Source: Siphlonurus alternatus (taxonomy: Eukaryota; Arthropoda; Insecta; Ephemeroptera; Siphlonuridae). From it: DNA of 64,000 nucleotides. Position numbers and translations under genes: made by a program. Every line of letters begins with the position of its first letter. Positions within the stretch are counted from its first letter, which is position 1. Of the stretch, positions 24,767-36,015 are shown in pieces. Where the stretch lies: NCBI GenBank assembly GCA_949825025.1, contig OX463784.1, forward strand, positions 16,039,283 through 16,103,282. Direction: 5' to 3'. The notes beneath the pieces are model-generated. The model was not told the origin of the DNA. It saw only the letters and a program-made list of their open reading frames with translations, and ran no database searches.

Positions 24767-25866
24767 TGGGTGGAAATTTTTAATTAAATCCCAGAAAATA
24801 TAATATGTGTTCATTTTTTTTACGTTACCAATTTGATCGAAAAATTAGTTTGGAGTATAGATAGAAAATAATATAAGATAATTATTTATTATAAGTCGAA
24901 TAACAATCTAGCAATCATCTTAATTAATAACGTGTTTTGCAAAAGATAAATAAATAAAATCATATCTTCTTACTAAAACTCACATTAAATTATTTTTCTT
25001 GTGCATTATACTTCCCAATATTTAATTATCATTATGTTCTTGTTTAAATTTGAAAATATGCCAAATTAATAAACAAACGACATCTAATATAACCGTGATT
25101 CATATTTTAATTTGCTGAACTTATAACACTTCTTAGTAAATTATGTTTTTAAACTTTCAAGAATTCTCTCATGACTGTGGTATCCTAATTGTGAGAGGAG
25201 TTAATTATATAACATTGGTTAGCAAGTCAGAAATAGTATAATATACATTAATAGAGGCTATTAAGTGGCTTAGTTTTTAAATTACTATACTATAGAAAGT
25301 CATTGGTCAATCAAATAGAGCAAAATAAAGAATAGAATTAGAATACAATTATTTTTGTAAAAATTAATGGAAACCTTTTTAATGCTGCTTAAGATAACCC
25401 ATCCAACAAATTACCACACATTATATACCTTGACATTAAGAATTTAACTAATTAGCAATGCTTACTTAGATTGACCCAAAAACCTAATTAAAAATTTTAT
25501 AATTAAATCAACATACAATATTTTTTTTTTAAATAGTATAATCAAAACAAAAAAATCAAAGACAAAATTAATTGATTTTTAATATACGATCAAATTGAAT
25601 GACGAGCCAAGAATTGATGCAATACAAATTGAAAGCTATTTAAATAATAATGTAATACAACATAATATAAATTATGATAAAATAATGTTTAAATTTATGT
25701 GCTGTAAAATATAAGATTTGAAATTAAAATGTGTTGGAAAAAAAAAAGTAAATTTCTTGAAGTGAGGTGAGAAGTTTTAAATGAGGTTTGTAATTTTGTA
25801 CTGCCTGATATTTCTATGTGCTATTCTAGTGAGGTGGGTTTTGAATGGGCCAGCTGCGTTGATGGC

Positions 25867-25956
<90 letters not shown>

Positions 25957-26322
25957 GGAATGTACGTTGCCAAATGTACAGCTAGAGAGAAGCAGCTTAG
26001 TTCTATACCTACTTTCTCTCAGAGTCGCCATTAGTTCTATATATATTATTGAAATAAAAAATATAGATCCTAAAACCCACGTGGGTAGAGTTATAATTAA
26101 CTATACTCGCAATGATGACTCAATTATTATTAAATCCTTTATGATTTGTTGCTCCTTACTTTTTTTTTTGTAATATCAATTACTTAAAATAACATTGTTC
26201 TATCAACAATAGAGTTGACATTTATTGCTAAAAGTAAAATTGTATCAATATTTACTCTCATCCAATGCCAAAATTTTCATTCACATCAGCATGGTCTTAC
26301 ATTTGCTAGGGTTTATAATTAA
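24767..26322. other. AT-rich intronic sequence
   Basis: No gene recognised. It contains a (GA)n tract at 25869-25952; the ORF across that tract is an artefact. Confidence 0.7.
25869..25952. repeat. (GA)n microsatellite
   Basis: Uninterrupted GA dinucleotides. Confidence 0.97.
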
Positions 26323-26466
26323 GCCGGTATTACACGATACAATTTTTCTAATTATTACATACTATAAAAATTTTCCTTACAAGAAAACTTGAGCTCCATT
26401 TGTTTCTATGGATATGAAATTTTCTTGTAAGAAAAAATTGCATGCAAAATTATATCGTGTAAAGCC
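26323..26466. mobile_element. Tandem foldback 1 of 3, ACACGATACAA family
   Basis: Ends GCCGGTATTACACGATACAA and TATCGTGTAAAGCC are inverted, and the arms meet at a short centre near 26400. The first of three consecutive units of the same design. Confidence 0.8.
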
Positions 26467-26477
26467 TATATTAATAA

Positions 26478-26631
26478 GCCATTATTACACGATACAAATT
26501 TTCTAACTATTGCATACAATTTTTCCTTAAAGAAAACTTGAACTCCATTTGTTATTTGTATGGAGTTCAAGTTTTCTTGAAAGAAAAAAATGTATGCAAT
26601 AGTTAGAAAACTTGTATCGTGTAATACCGGC
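26478..26631. mobile_element. Tandem foldback 2 of 3
   Basis: Arms GCCATTATTACACGATACAA and TTGTATCGTGTAATACCGGC. The inner arms TTTCTTGAACTCCAT-like are inverted. Its right end shares CCGG with unit 3. Confidence 0.85.
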
Positions 26632-26767
26632 ATTACACGATACAATTTTAGATACAATTTTTCCTTGCAAGAAAATTTCTTCTCCATACAAACAAATGGA
26701 GATTAAATTTTCTTGCAAGGAAAAATTGTATGCAATAATTAGAAAAATTGTATGGTGTAATACCGGC
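26628..26767. mobile_element. Tandem foldback 3 of 3
   Basis: Arms CCGGCATTACACGATACAAT and ATTGTATGGTGTAATACCGG. It is almost a perfect hairpin around the centre near 26690. Confidence 0.85.
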
Positions 26768-27031
26768 TTTAGGTATATTATCAATTTCATATCTATTGTG
26801 ATTAGCTGATTAGTGTGATTACTGATTAGGTTAATAATTATTTGTATTCCATTATTAAAAAAAATTTGTAATTAATGCTATGTTTTGATTAATGTTTGAA
26901 AAAATATATATATATTTTTTTTTTTTGTAAATTTCAAAATAAATTTAAAAGTCCACAAGAACTTTCTGCTCAGCGGGTTGCGTTGTTAAAGGCGTTCACA
27001 AAACGCAAACATCCTTCGATTGCTCGATTAA

Positions 27032-27178
27032 ATTCCATTCACAAATCAGTTAGCCAGATTTCTAACCACGATTATCTTAACCACGTTTAACTATACCTGT
27101 TTTACGTGTTAAACCACCTAGTTAAACGTGGTTAAGCTAGACGTGGTTAGAAACCTGGTTAACTGCTTCGTGAATCGC
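27032..27178. mobile_element. Foldback element, TTAACCACG type
   Basis: ATTCACAAATCAGTTAGCCAG and CTGGTTAACTGCTTCGTGAAT are inverted ends; inside, TTAACCACGTTTAAC and GTTAAACGTGGTTAA form the stem. Outline resembles the CACTTTAACCCC family (both begin ATTCAC). Confidence 0.75.
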
Positions 27179-27748
27179 GTCATTAAATATTTGCTTAAAA
27201 TTAAACAACAGTTGCTTTTGCATAACGTCCAATGGATTTTTTTAAATTTAGTTTTATTAATTTAATTTCTTTTAAAATTTTGTTTTAGGAGAGAAAGAAC
27301 AAATTCTCAAATTTATTGTAAATATTGCTTCACAAAGTAATGAAACAAGTCAAAAAAATTTGTGGGAGACAAGCTGTAATTTATGTAATGCGTTTCATAT
27401 TTTTGTTTCTTTTAGTTATAACACACATTTTTCTTCCCGTTTATAGAGATTCAGCTTAGAAAAAAATAGTGTGAAGAAAAATAAGTAATCAAATTTGCCG
27501 AACGTTTGTCTTATTTTACAACAATTTTACAGCCGTATATACTTGAGATATTCTTTAATTAAAAATTGGACCAAATCACTTTTATATTATACTGGGAGAT
27601 AGCTTCCTATATTATACAGAGGTGTATACTTGAAGTTAAGTGCGAACCACAAAAATTAATTATAAAAATTCGAGTTAGTATTTTATAAAAATAGTTCAAA
27701 TGGTTCTCCATATGAAATCGAAATCCGGAAAATTCTATCTCACATTAT

Positions 27749-27874
27749 GTACATTCGTCGCCTTGTAAAATTTCCAACTTGCAGTCCTGTTAATCATCAT
27801 TCCCCGTAAAAATAACACAGGGCATAGTGATTAAAAAGGCTGCAAGTGGGAAATTTTCCAAGGCGATGAGTGTA
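27749..27874. repeat. Short foldback element, GTACACTCGTCG family
   Basis: GTACATTCGTCGCCTTG and CAAGGCGATGAGTGTAC are inverted ends; TGCAAG arms; 126 bp. The best-preserved member in the window. Confidence 0.8.
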
Positions 27875-29142
27875 CTTTATACAGAAAAAAAAATCTAAAT
27901 TTAGAGTGAATTTTTCATTCAACATGGGATATACAAATAATACCCTAAAATATATCGAAAAATACACTGCATTAGTTGATCTGAAAAAATATTGCGATAT
28001 GTTCATGGCTCAAGTGAGAATTAAAATTGATGTTCTCATTTTTCAACAGAAAATCCATGTTAAATGACGCATTCACTCTAACAGTTGAATTTTTTTCTGG
28101 AGAACCTATATTAGATAGAAGTTTTTGGATTTCAATTCGATATGAAGAACCATTTAAACTATTTTTAGAAAATACTAATTTGAATTTTCCCTCTTTTTTT
28201 TTGTGGTGCGCACTTTAATTATTTTTATATAGCTCTGCTGCTAAGCATCACGTACACAACCCGTAATTGTATATACCATTTATTTTGTACCTGAGTAGTA
28301 CTACTTTGTATAGTCACAGCTTGGTATAAGTGTAGACAGAAAGGGTTCACTTAAAACGGTAGTGGCGGCGACCTAAGAACGTTCATTAGCGAGTGACGAA
28401 CACAAAGGAGTTTGTGACGTCACAACTGGCCTAATGTAAGAACCAAAAATACGACGACGCTTACTTAAAATGTCGTTACACATACATTATTATTAGTTTT
28501 GATAACACAACACTCTTTTAACACCTGGACCACAAATGTAAATAAACAATTAGTTTTAAAAAATATGCATGCTAGTGAAGTATATTAGGTAATCCAAAAG
28601 TTATAATGTTACTTCTAATAGTTGAAAAAGAAGAAAAAATAAGTATATCGTAAAATGCATTTAATATTTTATACTGATGCAAAATAGAATATATTATAAA
28701 AATAATATATTTATATTTTGAATATAAATTTTATTTTTAAAAAAATATTAATATTGTCATTGTTTATTTCAAAATGAAAAGCATATTTATTTATGTTAAA
28801 TACATAATATATTATTTTATAATATAAAATAGTTCTCAATAAAATAGTTTTAAGTATTAAGTATTTTTATATAAATTGTAGCCAATTTTCTTTCCTTATT
28901 TAATTGAACCTAATTGTAAACCTAATTTTACAACCTGCTTGCAGTGATGTGCACATTCAAATTTCATCAATCAAATACAGTACATATTATTCTAAACCTT
29001 CTTGTTATTAAGACGTTCTACATCAAATGTTAATACTGAATTGTTTATAGTTGGTATAGCTGCAATCGTATTATTTTTTTGTTATCTAGCATATTACTTG
29101 ATCCTGCCTAATTGCAAATGGCAAAATTAATTGCAGATTATA

Positions 29143-29220
29143 GTACACAGTCGTCGCCTCTGAAAATTTCACGTTGCAGATTTGTTAATTACCTTGTCCT
29201 TGTCCTATGATTGTCCAAAT
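29143..29220. repeat. Left half of an interrupted short foldback
   Basis: GTACACAGTCGTCGCCTCTG plus the GAAAATTTC and TTGCAG arm of the family. The matching right half is at 29745-29813, beyond a LINE fragment. Confidence 0.6.
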
Positions 29221-29279
29221 TTCAAATGTTAACATTGCCTATATAGGTTATATATATTAAATTGTGCTCTTTAAAAAAA

Positions 29280-29742
29280 AAATACCCAGAATTATATACA
29301 CATAATAATGAATTGCACTCTTATAATACAAGAAATAAAGAAAAAAATAGCTTTAGAAGTGCATAACTCAAGTCCTTTGGAAAAAAGTTCTGCTTATCAG
29401 ACATCTAAAATTTATGACTTTTTACCATTGTGTCTGAGAGAGGTGGAAAATGTTAATTTATTTAAAGAAAAATTAAAACAAATACTTATTAACAAAGAGT
29501 TTTATTCTGTAAAGATGTTTTTTAGCAATAATTTGCCTGAAGATATATTGTCTAGTGTGATTTTCTAAATATTTTTGTATAAATAATTAATATTAATTAT
29601 ATATGCCATGTTATTAGTAACTGTTAGTATTATATTATGTTTGTTGTAAAGTGTTTCAGTGTTTGTTTGTTATATTTTGTAAAATGACGTAATCCATGTT
29701 GTACTTGTACATTCAGTGATTAAATAAATGAATTTAATTGAA
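29280..29742 (+). mobile_element. LINE 3' fragment with C-terminal coding
   Basis: An ORF at 29308-29568 ends in the layout typical of non-LTR retrotransposon C termini: FLPLCLREVENVNLFKEKLK followed by FYSV. An AT-rich 3' UTR ends TAAATAAATGAATTTAATTG. The element is 5'-truncated, and its insertion appears to split a foldback. Confidence 0.65.
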
Positions 29743-29744
29743 TT

Positions 29745-29813
29745 ATATCACAATGGTGATTAACACGATTGCAAAAGGGAACTTTTCAGAGACGAGGAGT
29801 GTGCCTGAAAGCT
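29745..29813. repeat. Right half of an interrupted short foldback
   Basis: GTGATTAACACGATTGCAAA, AACTTTTCAGAGACGAGGAG and TGTGCC complete the arm begun at 29143. Confidence 0.6.
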
Positions 29814-31332
29814 ATGACTTTTTCATGTAATATAATACTTAATAATCCTACAAAAATGTAGTCAAATAAATGAGTCGACACTGACACAGTCAACAAATGT
29901 CATCACGGTCTGAGAATGCAGCAGCACGTAATTCTGAATGACGAGAGGAAATCTATTTGGAATATCGTGAGTAAGGACGTAAGTGTCCACTTACCATTAA
30001 GGTGACAGACGAAAGAAGTTTTGTTTAGACCTCATGCTAAATTTGAATTTATCAAAAGTTTTCCTCATTCTATTTTTATAACAAAAAATTCTTGTTGATG
30101 GTATTACAAAATCTTTGCATTTAACTTTATATAAATTCAAATCAATTTTATGTTCACGTTTTTTCTTATCAAATCACATGCAAACGAGTTTAGCAATTTT
30201 CGGCGAGATATGAAAACAAAATTTTTTACTCTTAATAGATCTGTTTGTTTGCACAAACGATTTGCATTTGCAGATTCATTTATTTATTATTTCATCCATC
30301 TGTACAGGTAACACACAATGAAAACCCAACTTTCCATGGTGTATTTATTATGAACAAACCCATTGCATATTTTTAACAAGTCCGGTTGATACCCAGTATC
30401 ATTCTGTAGCATATTATATAAAAAAAATTACTTTTACATTGTTTCATCGTTTTTTTTTTTTTTTTTTCCTTTCTTTTTAATTTGATTTTGTTGTTTTAAG
30501 CGCATGCCATGGGCTAAAAAATAGTAGACAATGCAAATACGCAACCATTGGAGTCCAAAGCGCAAATTAATTAATAAATTATTTTACAAGTTTCTTGATA
30601 TTATGGTATTGTTATTATTCTTGACCATAAGATATAAAATGTATATGCCTCTGATAATCTCTGATTGCTTGGTTTAAATTTCCTGATATATTTTTCATCA
30701 TAAAATTTATTTTGCTTACCACAAATCTGCTTGGCGGTGACGAGGCATGAGGTAAGTCTCGTTGTTGCTGAAATCATAAACAAATTCAGTTTTATCTCAC
30801 AACTTGGACATGTTAAACGTGGACACGTTTGTTCCCTGAGTAACACAAGACAAACATTACGATACAATTTGATTACAAGGTTTAGGTGTAAGGGAGGTCG
30901 CACACTGCCTTTGTATCACATCGTATAAAAATTTAGAACCGGAAATAAACGTACGATCCATGAGATACAATGAAACAAAGCTGTGTGGGCGCGTATACTT
31001 GATCGCATAGGTTCTTATGTTTTTTATCATACGCTGCAAAACAATGCGATTTTGTGTGAGACAGCCCTTAATATTATGTTTTTAACGCATCTTCACAAAA
31101 TACTAAATAGTAAAATAGGAAACTTCTATTTAACTTTGCTATGGTAAAATTTTAGCACAAAATTTTCTTCCATTTAGCATTTTTTCTGTTGATTTCCTTA
31201 TAATATTTTTTTCTAGTGATACACATGTCATACCTTACCACACAATAACTAGCTTGTTTTATTATTAATCTTTGTAAAGTACAAAGTTGAAACTCATTCC
31301 ACATTCCATATTTTGTCATAAATTTAATAACA
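29814..31332. other. Intronic sequence, nothing recognised
   Basis: AT-rich sequence. ORFs of 60-100 codons at 30601-31039 overlap on both strands and show no family motif. Confidence 0.6.
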
Positions 31333-31721
31333 ATAGACAATAATGGTTGCATTTTTTTATTTCATAATTAGAAAATATACATTAAATTAAGCTTTTCTGA
31401 ATTTTTTCAGATTTTTTGGAGTGCGGGAACTAATTTTAAAAAAATATTTAAAATGTCTGAATTTGAGTGGTACACCTGATGGGACAACCGTGACGTCATC
31501 GATAGCCAATCACAGCAGCCGTGACATCATCAACAGCCAATCACAGCACGACAAATGACGTCACGGTTGTCCCATCAAGTGTACCACCCAAATTCAGGTA
31601 TTTTAAATATTTTTTTAAAATTAGTTCCCGCACTCCAAAAAATCCGATAAAATTCTGAAAAGCATAATTTTAGGTATATTTTCTAAATATGAAATAAAAA
31701 AATGCAACCATTATTGTCTAT
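31333..31721. mobile_element. Foldback element with CRE and CCAAT motifs, 389 bp
   Basis: Long inverted arms begin ATAGACAATAATGGTTGCAT and end in its complement. Inside each arm lie TTTTTTGGAGTGCGGGAACT-type blocks shared with the foldbacks near 43.6, 44.5 and 52.2 kb. The centre (31480-31570) has two direct copies of GTGACRTCATC plus AGCCAATCACAGCA, then TGACGTCACGG. Non-coding. Confidence 0.85.
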
Positions 31722-31956
31722 CAATGATAATTCGAACTAAACAATAAAATTCAATAACGAAACAAAATTCCTAATCAATATTTTTTGCAAGTATGCGTTA
31801 GTATGTTGTAGGTTTTATTTTAATAATAAATCTAGTATATAAAACGGTATCAAGCACACCTGCAAAAAATATACAGTATCTGGAGGGTTTTTAGTTGATT
31901 TTTCTCATACATATTACTTATAATAAATCAGTAGTTATTAGTATTAAAATTTACTA

Positions 31957-31965
31957 AAATATATA

Positions 31966-32028
<63 letters not shown>
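31957..32028. repeat. (AT)n microsatellite
   Basis: TA dinucleotides running directly into the GAATA array. Confidence 0.95.
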
Positions 32029-32032
<4 letters not shown>

Positions 32033-32286
32033 AGAATAGAATAGAATAGAATAGAATAGAATAGAATAGAATAGAATAGAATAGAATAGAATAGAATAGA
32101 ATAGAATAGAATAGAATAGAATAGAATAGAATAGAATAGAATAGAATAGAATAGAATAGAATAGAATAGAATAGAATAGAATAGAATAGAATAGAATAGA
32201 ATAGAATAGAATAGAATAGAATAGAATAGAATAGAATAGAATAGAATAGAATAGAATAGAATAGAATAGAATAGAATAGAATAGAA
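32029..32286. repeat. (GAATA)n pentanucleotide array, about 51 copies
   Basis: 258 bp of essentially perfect GAATA units. On the minus strand it reads TTCTA and continues directly from the 3' end of the LINE fragment at 32287-32760. Confidence 0.98.
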
Positions 32287-32760
32287 TTTTATTTCAATCT
32301 TTTGATTACAGTTGTAATATATAGATCATGTCGTTTCATTTTCAACAGTCAAACAAACATACGTATACATATACACAGTTCAATATAAAAAAAATTTTGC
32401 ACACAATAATCAATTAACCATTGCAAATACATAATTCACTCAACAAACTATTACTAAAATTAGTCATAACATATCAACATTCTGCTGCTTGTAATTGATT
32501 CAAAAATACATTCACATCAGTCTCCAAAAACTCTCTTATAGTATAAAAAGGGAACTTAATCAATAACCCTTTAATGATTTTACGAGCATTTTTGTCAGAG
32601 CAAGATGTCATTTGGATAAAAGGTTGCAGGTGATTATACAATAACAGGCAGAGAAAATGAGGTCCTTTCTTATACATAGACAAATTATGCCTTTCAACAA
32701 AAATCTTCCTACTTGCTCTGGTGTTATGATTGTGAATATCTGAGTTTAACTTGAACAAAA
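32287..32760 (-). mobile_element. LINE 3' fragment with C-terminal coding
   Basis: The 94-codon ORF 32758-32474 has IHNHNTRASRKIF, then HNLSMYKKGPHFLCLLLYNHL and a REFL segment, the usual C terminus of insect non-LTR reverse transcriptase proteins. A short 3' UTR ends GAAATAAAATTCTATTCTA, merging into the pentamer array. It is 5'-truncated against an (AT)n tract. Confidence 0.7.
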
Positions 32761-32768
32761 GTGGATGC

Positions 32769-32771
<3 letters not shown>

Positions 32772-32851
<80 letters not shown>
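32772..32851. repeat. (AT)n microsatellite
   Basis: 80 bp of TA dinucleotides at the truncated 5' side of the LINE fragment. Confidence 0.97.
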
Positions 32852-32856
<5 letters not shown>

Positions 32857-33397
32857 AATCAAGTATTCACATTCCATTATTTTGTATTTTATTGACCTCG
32901 TATGTGTCATAGATCCTCTTTCAACAGAGCATGACGCCGTTACCCCTTCTGCTTATGCATCCCTCCACGCTACTAAGCTTAACAAGTTGCCTAACATCAT
33001 TCAATTTCAACTTTATGGGCAAAAAACAGCACCCATATCAGATGAAAGCAAAATCGATACTGCGGACCAAAATGAGAAGTTATGCTGAAAGATTTTAGCT
33101 GTAAGCTTTCCCATTTTTTTTAACTCTAACTTAAGGACCACAGCAAAAGTTATCTCTTTTTATATAATATATATGCAGTAAATAAAAGTTTATATCTTAA
33201 AGATACATTTTTCAAATGTGTTTTAAAAATGTATTGAAACTATACAGCTTTACACATTTTTAGGCATCTGCATTGATTTCTAAGTCAAAATTTATTCTAA
33301 AATTAGAGTTAATTTTTAATTTATTATTAATACTGCATTAATATTTTATTCTCTATAACTCTATAGCATTGTAAATATGATTGTTGTCATACGTATA

Positions 33398-33895
33398 TTA
33401 ACTCTAGCATTATCAAGAGAAAGAGAGGAAGGGGGGAGGGGGGGTCAAGATGACCCGTAAAGGTGGATTTTAATGAGCGACAACGGCGATGCGGCGCGAT
33501 TTGACGTAATAGCTGCGAAATCCTATGCGGCGGCGAATTCGCCGGTAATCGCGTTAATTACGATGCTCTTTTTCTTTAATTCGCCAAATATGGCCGCCAA
33601 TGGATGTTATAGCAAGTGCGCTTTATTCGCGTCGCGTCGCAGGCTGGAAATCGCTCATGAAAATCCACCTTAACTCTTTTAAAACGGGAAATAAAGTGAA
33701 AAACTACTCCAAAAAATCTGAAAAATTTATAATCCTTAGTTAGTCAACGAGTAATATATTTCCTCAAAAAAATAATGAGAAAAAAAAAACTAAATTTTTT
33801 TTTCAACATGTGATTTAAATATCAGGTCGTTTCGACACCCTTCCACCTTAGTAAAATGTGGGACAAAAAAAATACCTTGGTAATGCTAGGGTTAA
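33398..33895. mobile_element. Outer element of a nested foldback pair
   Basis: Ends TTAACTCTAGCATTATCAAG and CTTGGTAATGCTAGGGTTAA are inverted, with GGGGTCAAGATGACCC and GGTCGTTTCGACACCC further in. A second foldback occupies 33460-33671. A partial relative lies at 3610-3693. Confidence 0.7.
33460..33671. mobile_element. Inner GC-rich foldback element
   Basis: Ends AAGGTGGATTTTAATGAGCGA and TCGCTCATGAAAATCCACCTT are inverted. The interior (GCGATGCGGCGCG, GGCGGCGAATTCGCCGG) is far more GC-rich than its surroundings. The 66-codon ORF across it is not credible as a gene. Confidence 0.75.
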
Positions 33896-34634
33896 TGTTA
33901 TTCTCATGGTATCCAGTATATTAAGATTTCTTCTAGGTGTGAAATCATCTTGCTATTCGCGTCACTCACACATCTACCACCGTCAAACAAAACAAAAGTT
34001 AGTGGGAAGAAAGGATATACTTTTTAAAATATAACTTTTTTCATAAGGTACATAAAGTTCATTTTAATATACTTAAGTGTATATAAATAAATTTTTAAAA
34101 GTTATTTTGTATCTATTTATGTTGAAATAGACAGACAGCTCTAGAGAAGAACAGTTTATATTTTTCTAACTCACCAAACTCGTCACAAACGTTAAAATAA
34201 AAAAAAATAAAAGAAAGCAACGTGCTTTTAGTTTGCTATGTTAGTAGTAGTAGAGGTGCTAGACTGTGGTGGAATGTTATGGCGACATTCGTAAAACATA
34301 ACGAGGTGTGATTTAAATTTTGACGAAAATAATTTTTAATGTCTTTATTTTTTTTATGATGTAAATGTATTGTTAATCTTATAATATTGATAGTTAACGA
34401 CATTTTATGTATTGAAAAATAACATATTTATTCCCCTGAGGGCATGATGTTACAAACTTATTTTTCATTCAGCTGATCACTCGCTCTTCAACTCAGAGGT
34501 TGAGAGTGGCGCAGTGTAGAATATAAAATTGCTTTATTGTGGCGAGGTTTAGAGCTAGGCAAGCCCATTCTTACACCTCGCAAACTAGTGTATATATTAT
34601 ACTAGTGTCAATACTAGTGTATTGACTAGTTTTC

Positions 34635-35005
34635 GTTAGGTCAATGAAGTCAAGCAACGTCCTGCGTGGTTAGTACTTGGATGGGTGACCGTTTTAAGTA
34701 AAAATTACGCTGCTCCCTCCCTGGGGGTAAATTAATCTCGCTTTCCACCCAGTGCAATGATGCACTTGTGTGTAGTTCCCCAAGCTTTGGACATCACTTT
34801 AGTCCATTGATAAAAAGTAGAGGTGTCCGTTCTGACTGAGGTTTCCTACGGTTTCCTCAGTCTCACCTCAGTGAAAACGGGGACGTGTAACAGGCCGTGG
34901 TTGCTATCTTTTCTCTCCTTTATCCCTTTATCATTACCTAGCTTCAAGCTCCAAGCTCATAGGGATATCCTTGTAAAAATAATAATAATAAAATAAAAAA
35001 ATGTA
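34635..35005 (+). mobile_element. SINE with 5S rRNA-like head
   Basis: 34639-34691 resembles the internal part of 5S rRNA: AGTCAAGCAACGTC, then TGGTTAGTACTTGGATGGGT and GACCG, covering the pol III internal control region. A unique body follows (GTGCAATGATGCACTTGTGT, AAAAAGTAGAGGTG, CTGACTGAGG ... CCTCAGTCTCACCTCAGTG), ending in AATAATAATA and A-runs. The body is shared with 2690-2892 and, inverted, 16775-16940. It is not a 5S gene: both ends of the rRNA are missing. Confidence 0.75.
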
Positions 35006-35789
35006 GTGTACCCTAAAAAATTAGTAGAATTTTTTTAACGAAAAATCGTGCACGAGCCAGAGTACTTCCGAACATGCACGATGAAACCAAAACGATATTT
35101 TGTAAGAAAACACTTTGTATTAATAAGCATATTTTTAATAATCGTCTTTAATTATTTCACAATTCATTTAGTCATCCACTTTATCTTCCACTACAATGTA
35201 GTTCATTATTTCACCACTAGTTTCTCCACTGTGCTTTGTGAAGCCAATATAATGCAGTCTTGTAATGCAACTCCCAGTTCTGTTTTTATAATTTATGTTA
35301 GTCAATTTGCTAAGTTATCTCTATTATAAGTATGCTTTCAGCATGCAACGTTTGCTGCAAAAACATAATTAAAGCTGCAATGCATCATGGAAAAGAAACA
35401 ATTTCAATTTCTCATAAGATATGTTATCATTGTTCATTAATATTTTTAATAACTTTTTGAATTGTAATGTGTTCATTTTTATCAATTTGTACTTGTGTGT
35501 TATTTACATTTTTAGTAAAAGTAAAGTTCATATTATATTGGTGCATTTTTCAATTATATTTATTGTCAATTAATATAATAATTTTATTTAAAGGTTTTGC
35601 TACATTATGTGGTGTTTTTATATCATAAATTATAATTAAAATATTTGTGAAAGTATAATAATTATATGTGATTTAAAATTGCGATATATAGTGAAACGTG
35701 TGTGGACAAAAGTTCTACGATAAAAGTTACGTACCTCAAGAAACTATGTTATTGGCCTAATTAAGTATAAACAGTAATATTATAATATG

Positions 35790-35855
35790 TATTTGAAGTT
35801 ATGTGTAAGAATGGCTGTCAGGCCAAACATCGCCTTAATAAAGAAATTTCTATTC
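35790..35855 (+). mobile_element. LINE 3' tail relic
   Basis: GTCAGGCCAAACATCGCCTT, then AATAAAGAAATTTCTATTCTA is a typical non-LTR 3' terminus with a TTCTA tail, like that at 32287. Confidence 0.45.
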
Positions 35856-35951
35856 TATGCTTGAAAATAACCTCTATTGCAAAATAATTAGCAAATTCTT
35901 TCGTTTGTCTTGTATTACATCTGGCGCACCACAAATAAATTAAATTTTATC

Positions 35952-36014
<63 letters not shown>
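35952..36014. repeat. (AT)n microsatellite
   Basis: TA dinucleotide run; the ORF across it is an artefact. Confidence 0.97.

Positions 36015-36015
<1 letters not shown>

Noticed and set aside
26466..26809. Overlapping ORFs with similar peptides on both strands
   Set aside because: Arms of the tandem foldbacks.
32029..32286. CRISPR-like or regulated repeat array
   Set aside because: Pure pentamer without spacers.
33473..33673. 66-codon ORF, GC-rich
   Set aside because: Lies wholly in a foldback and reads into its terminal repeat.
34639..34691. 5S rRNA gene
   Set aside because: Only the internal control region is present and the flanks match a SINE body.
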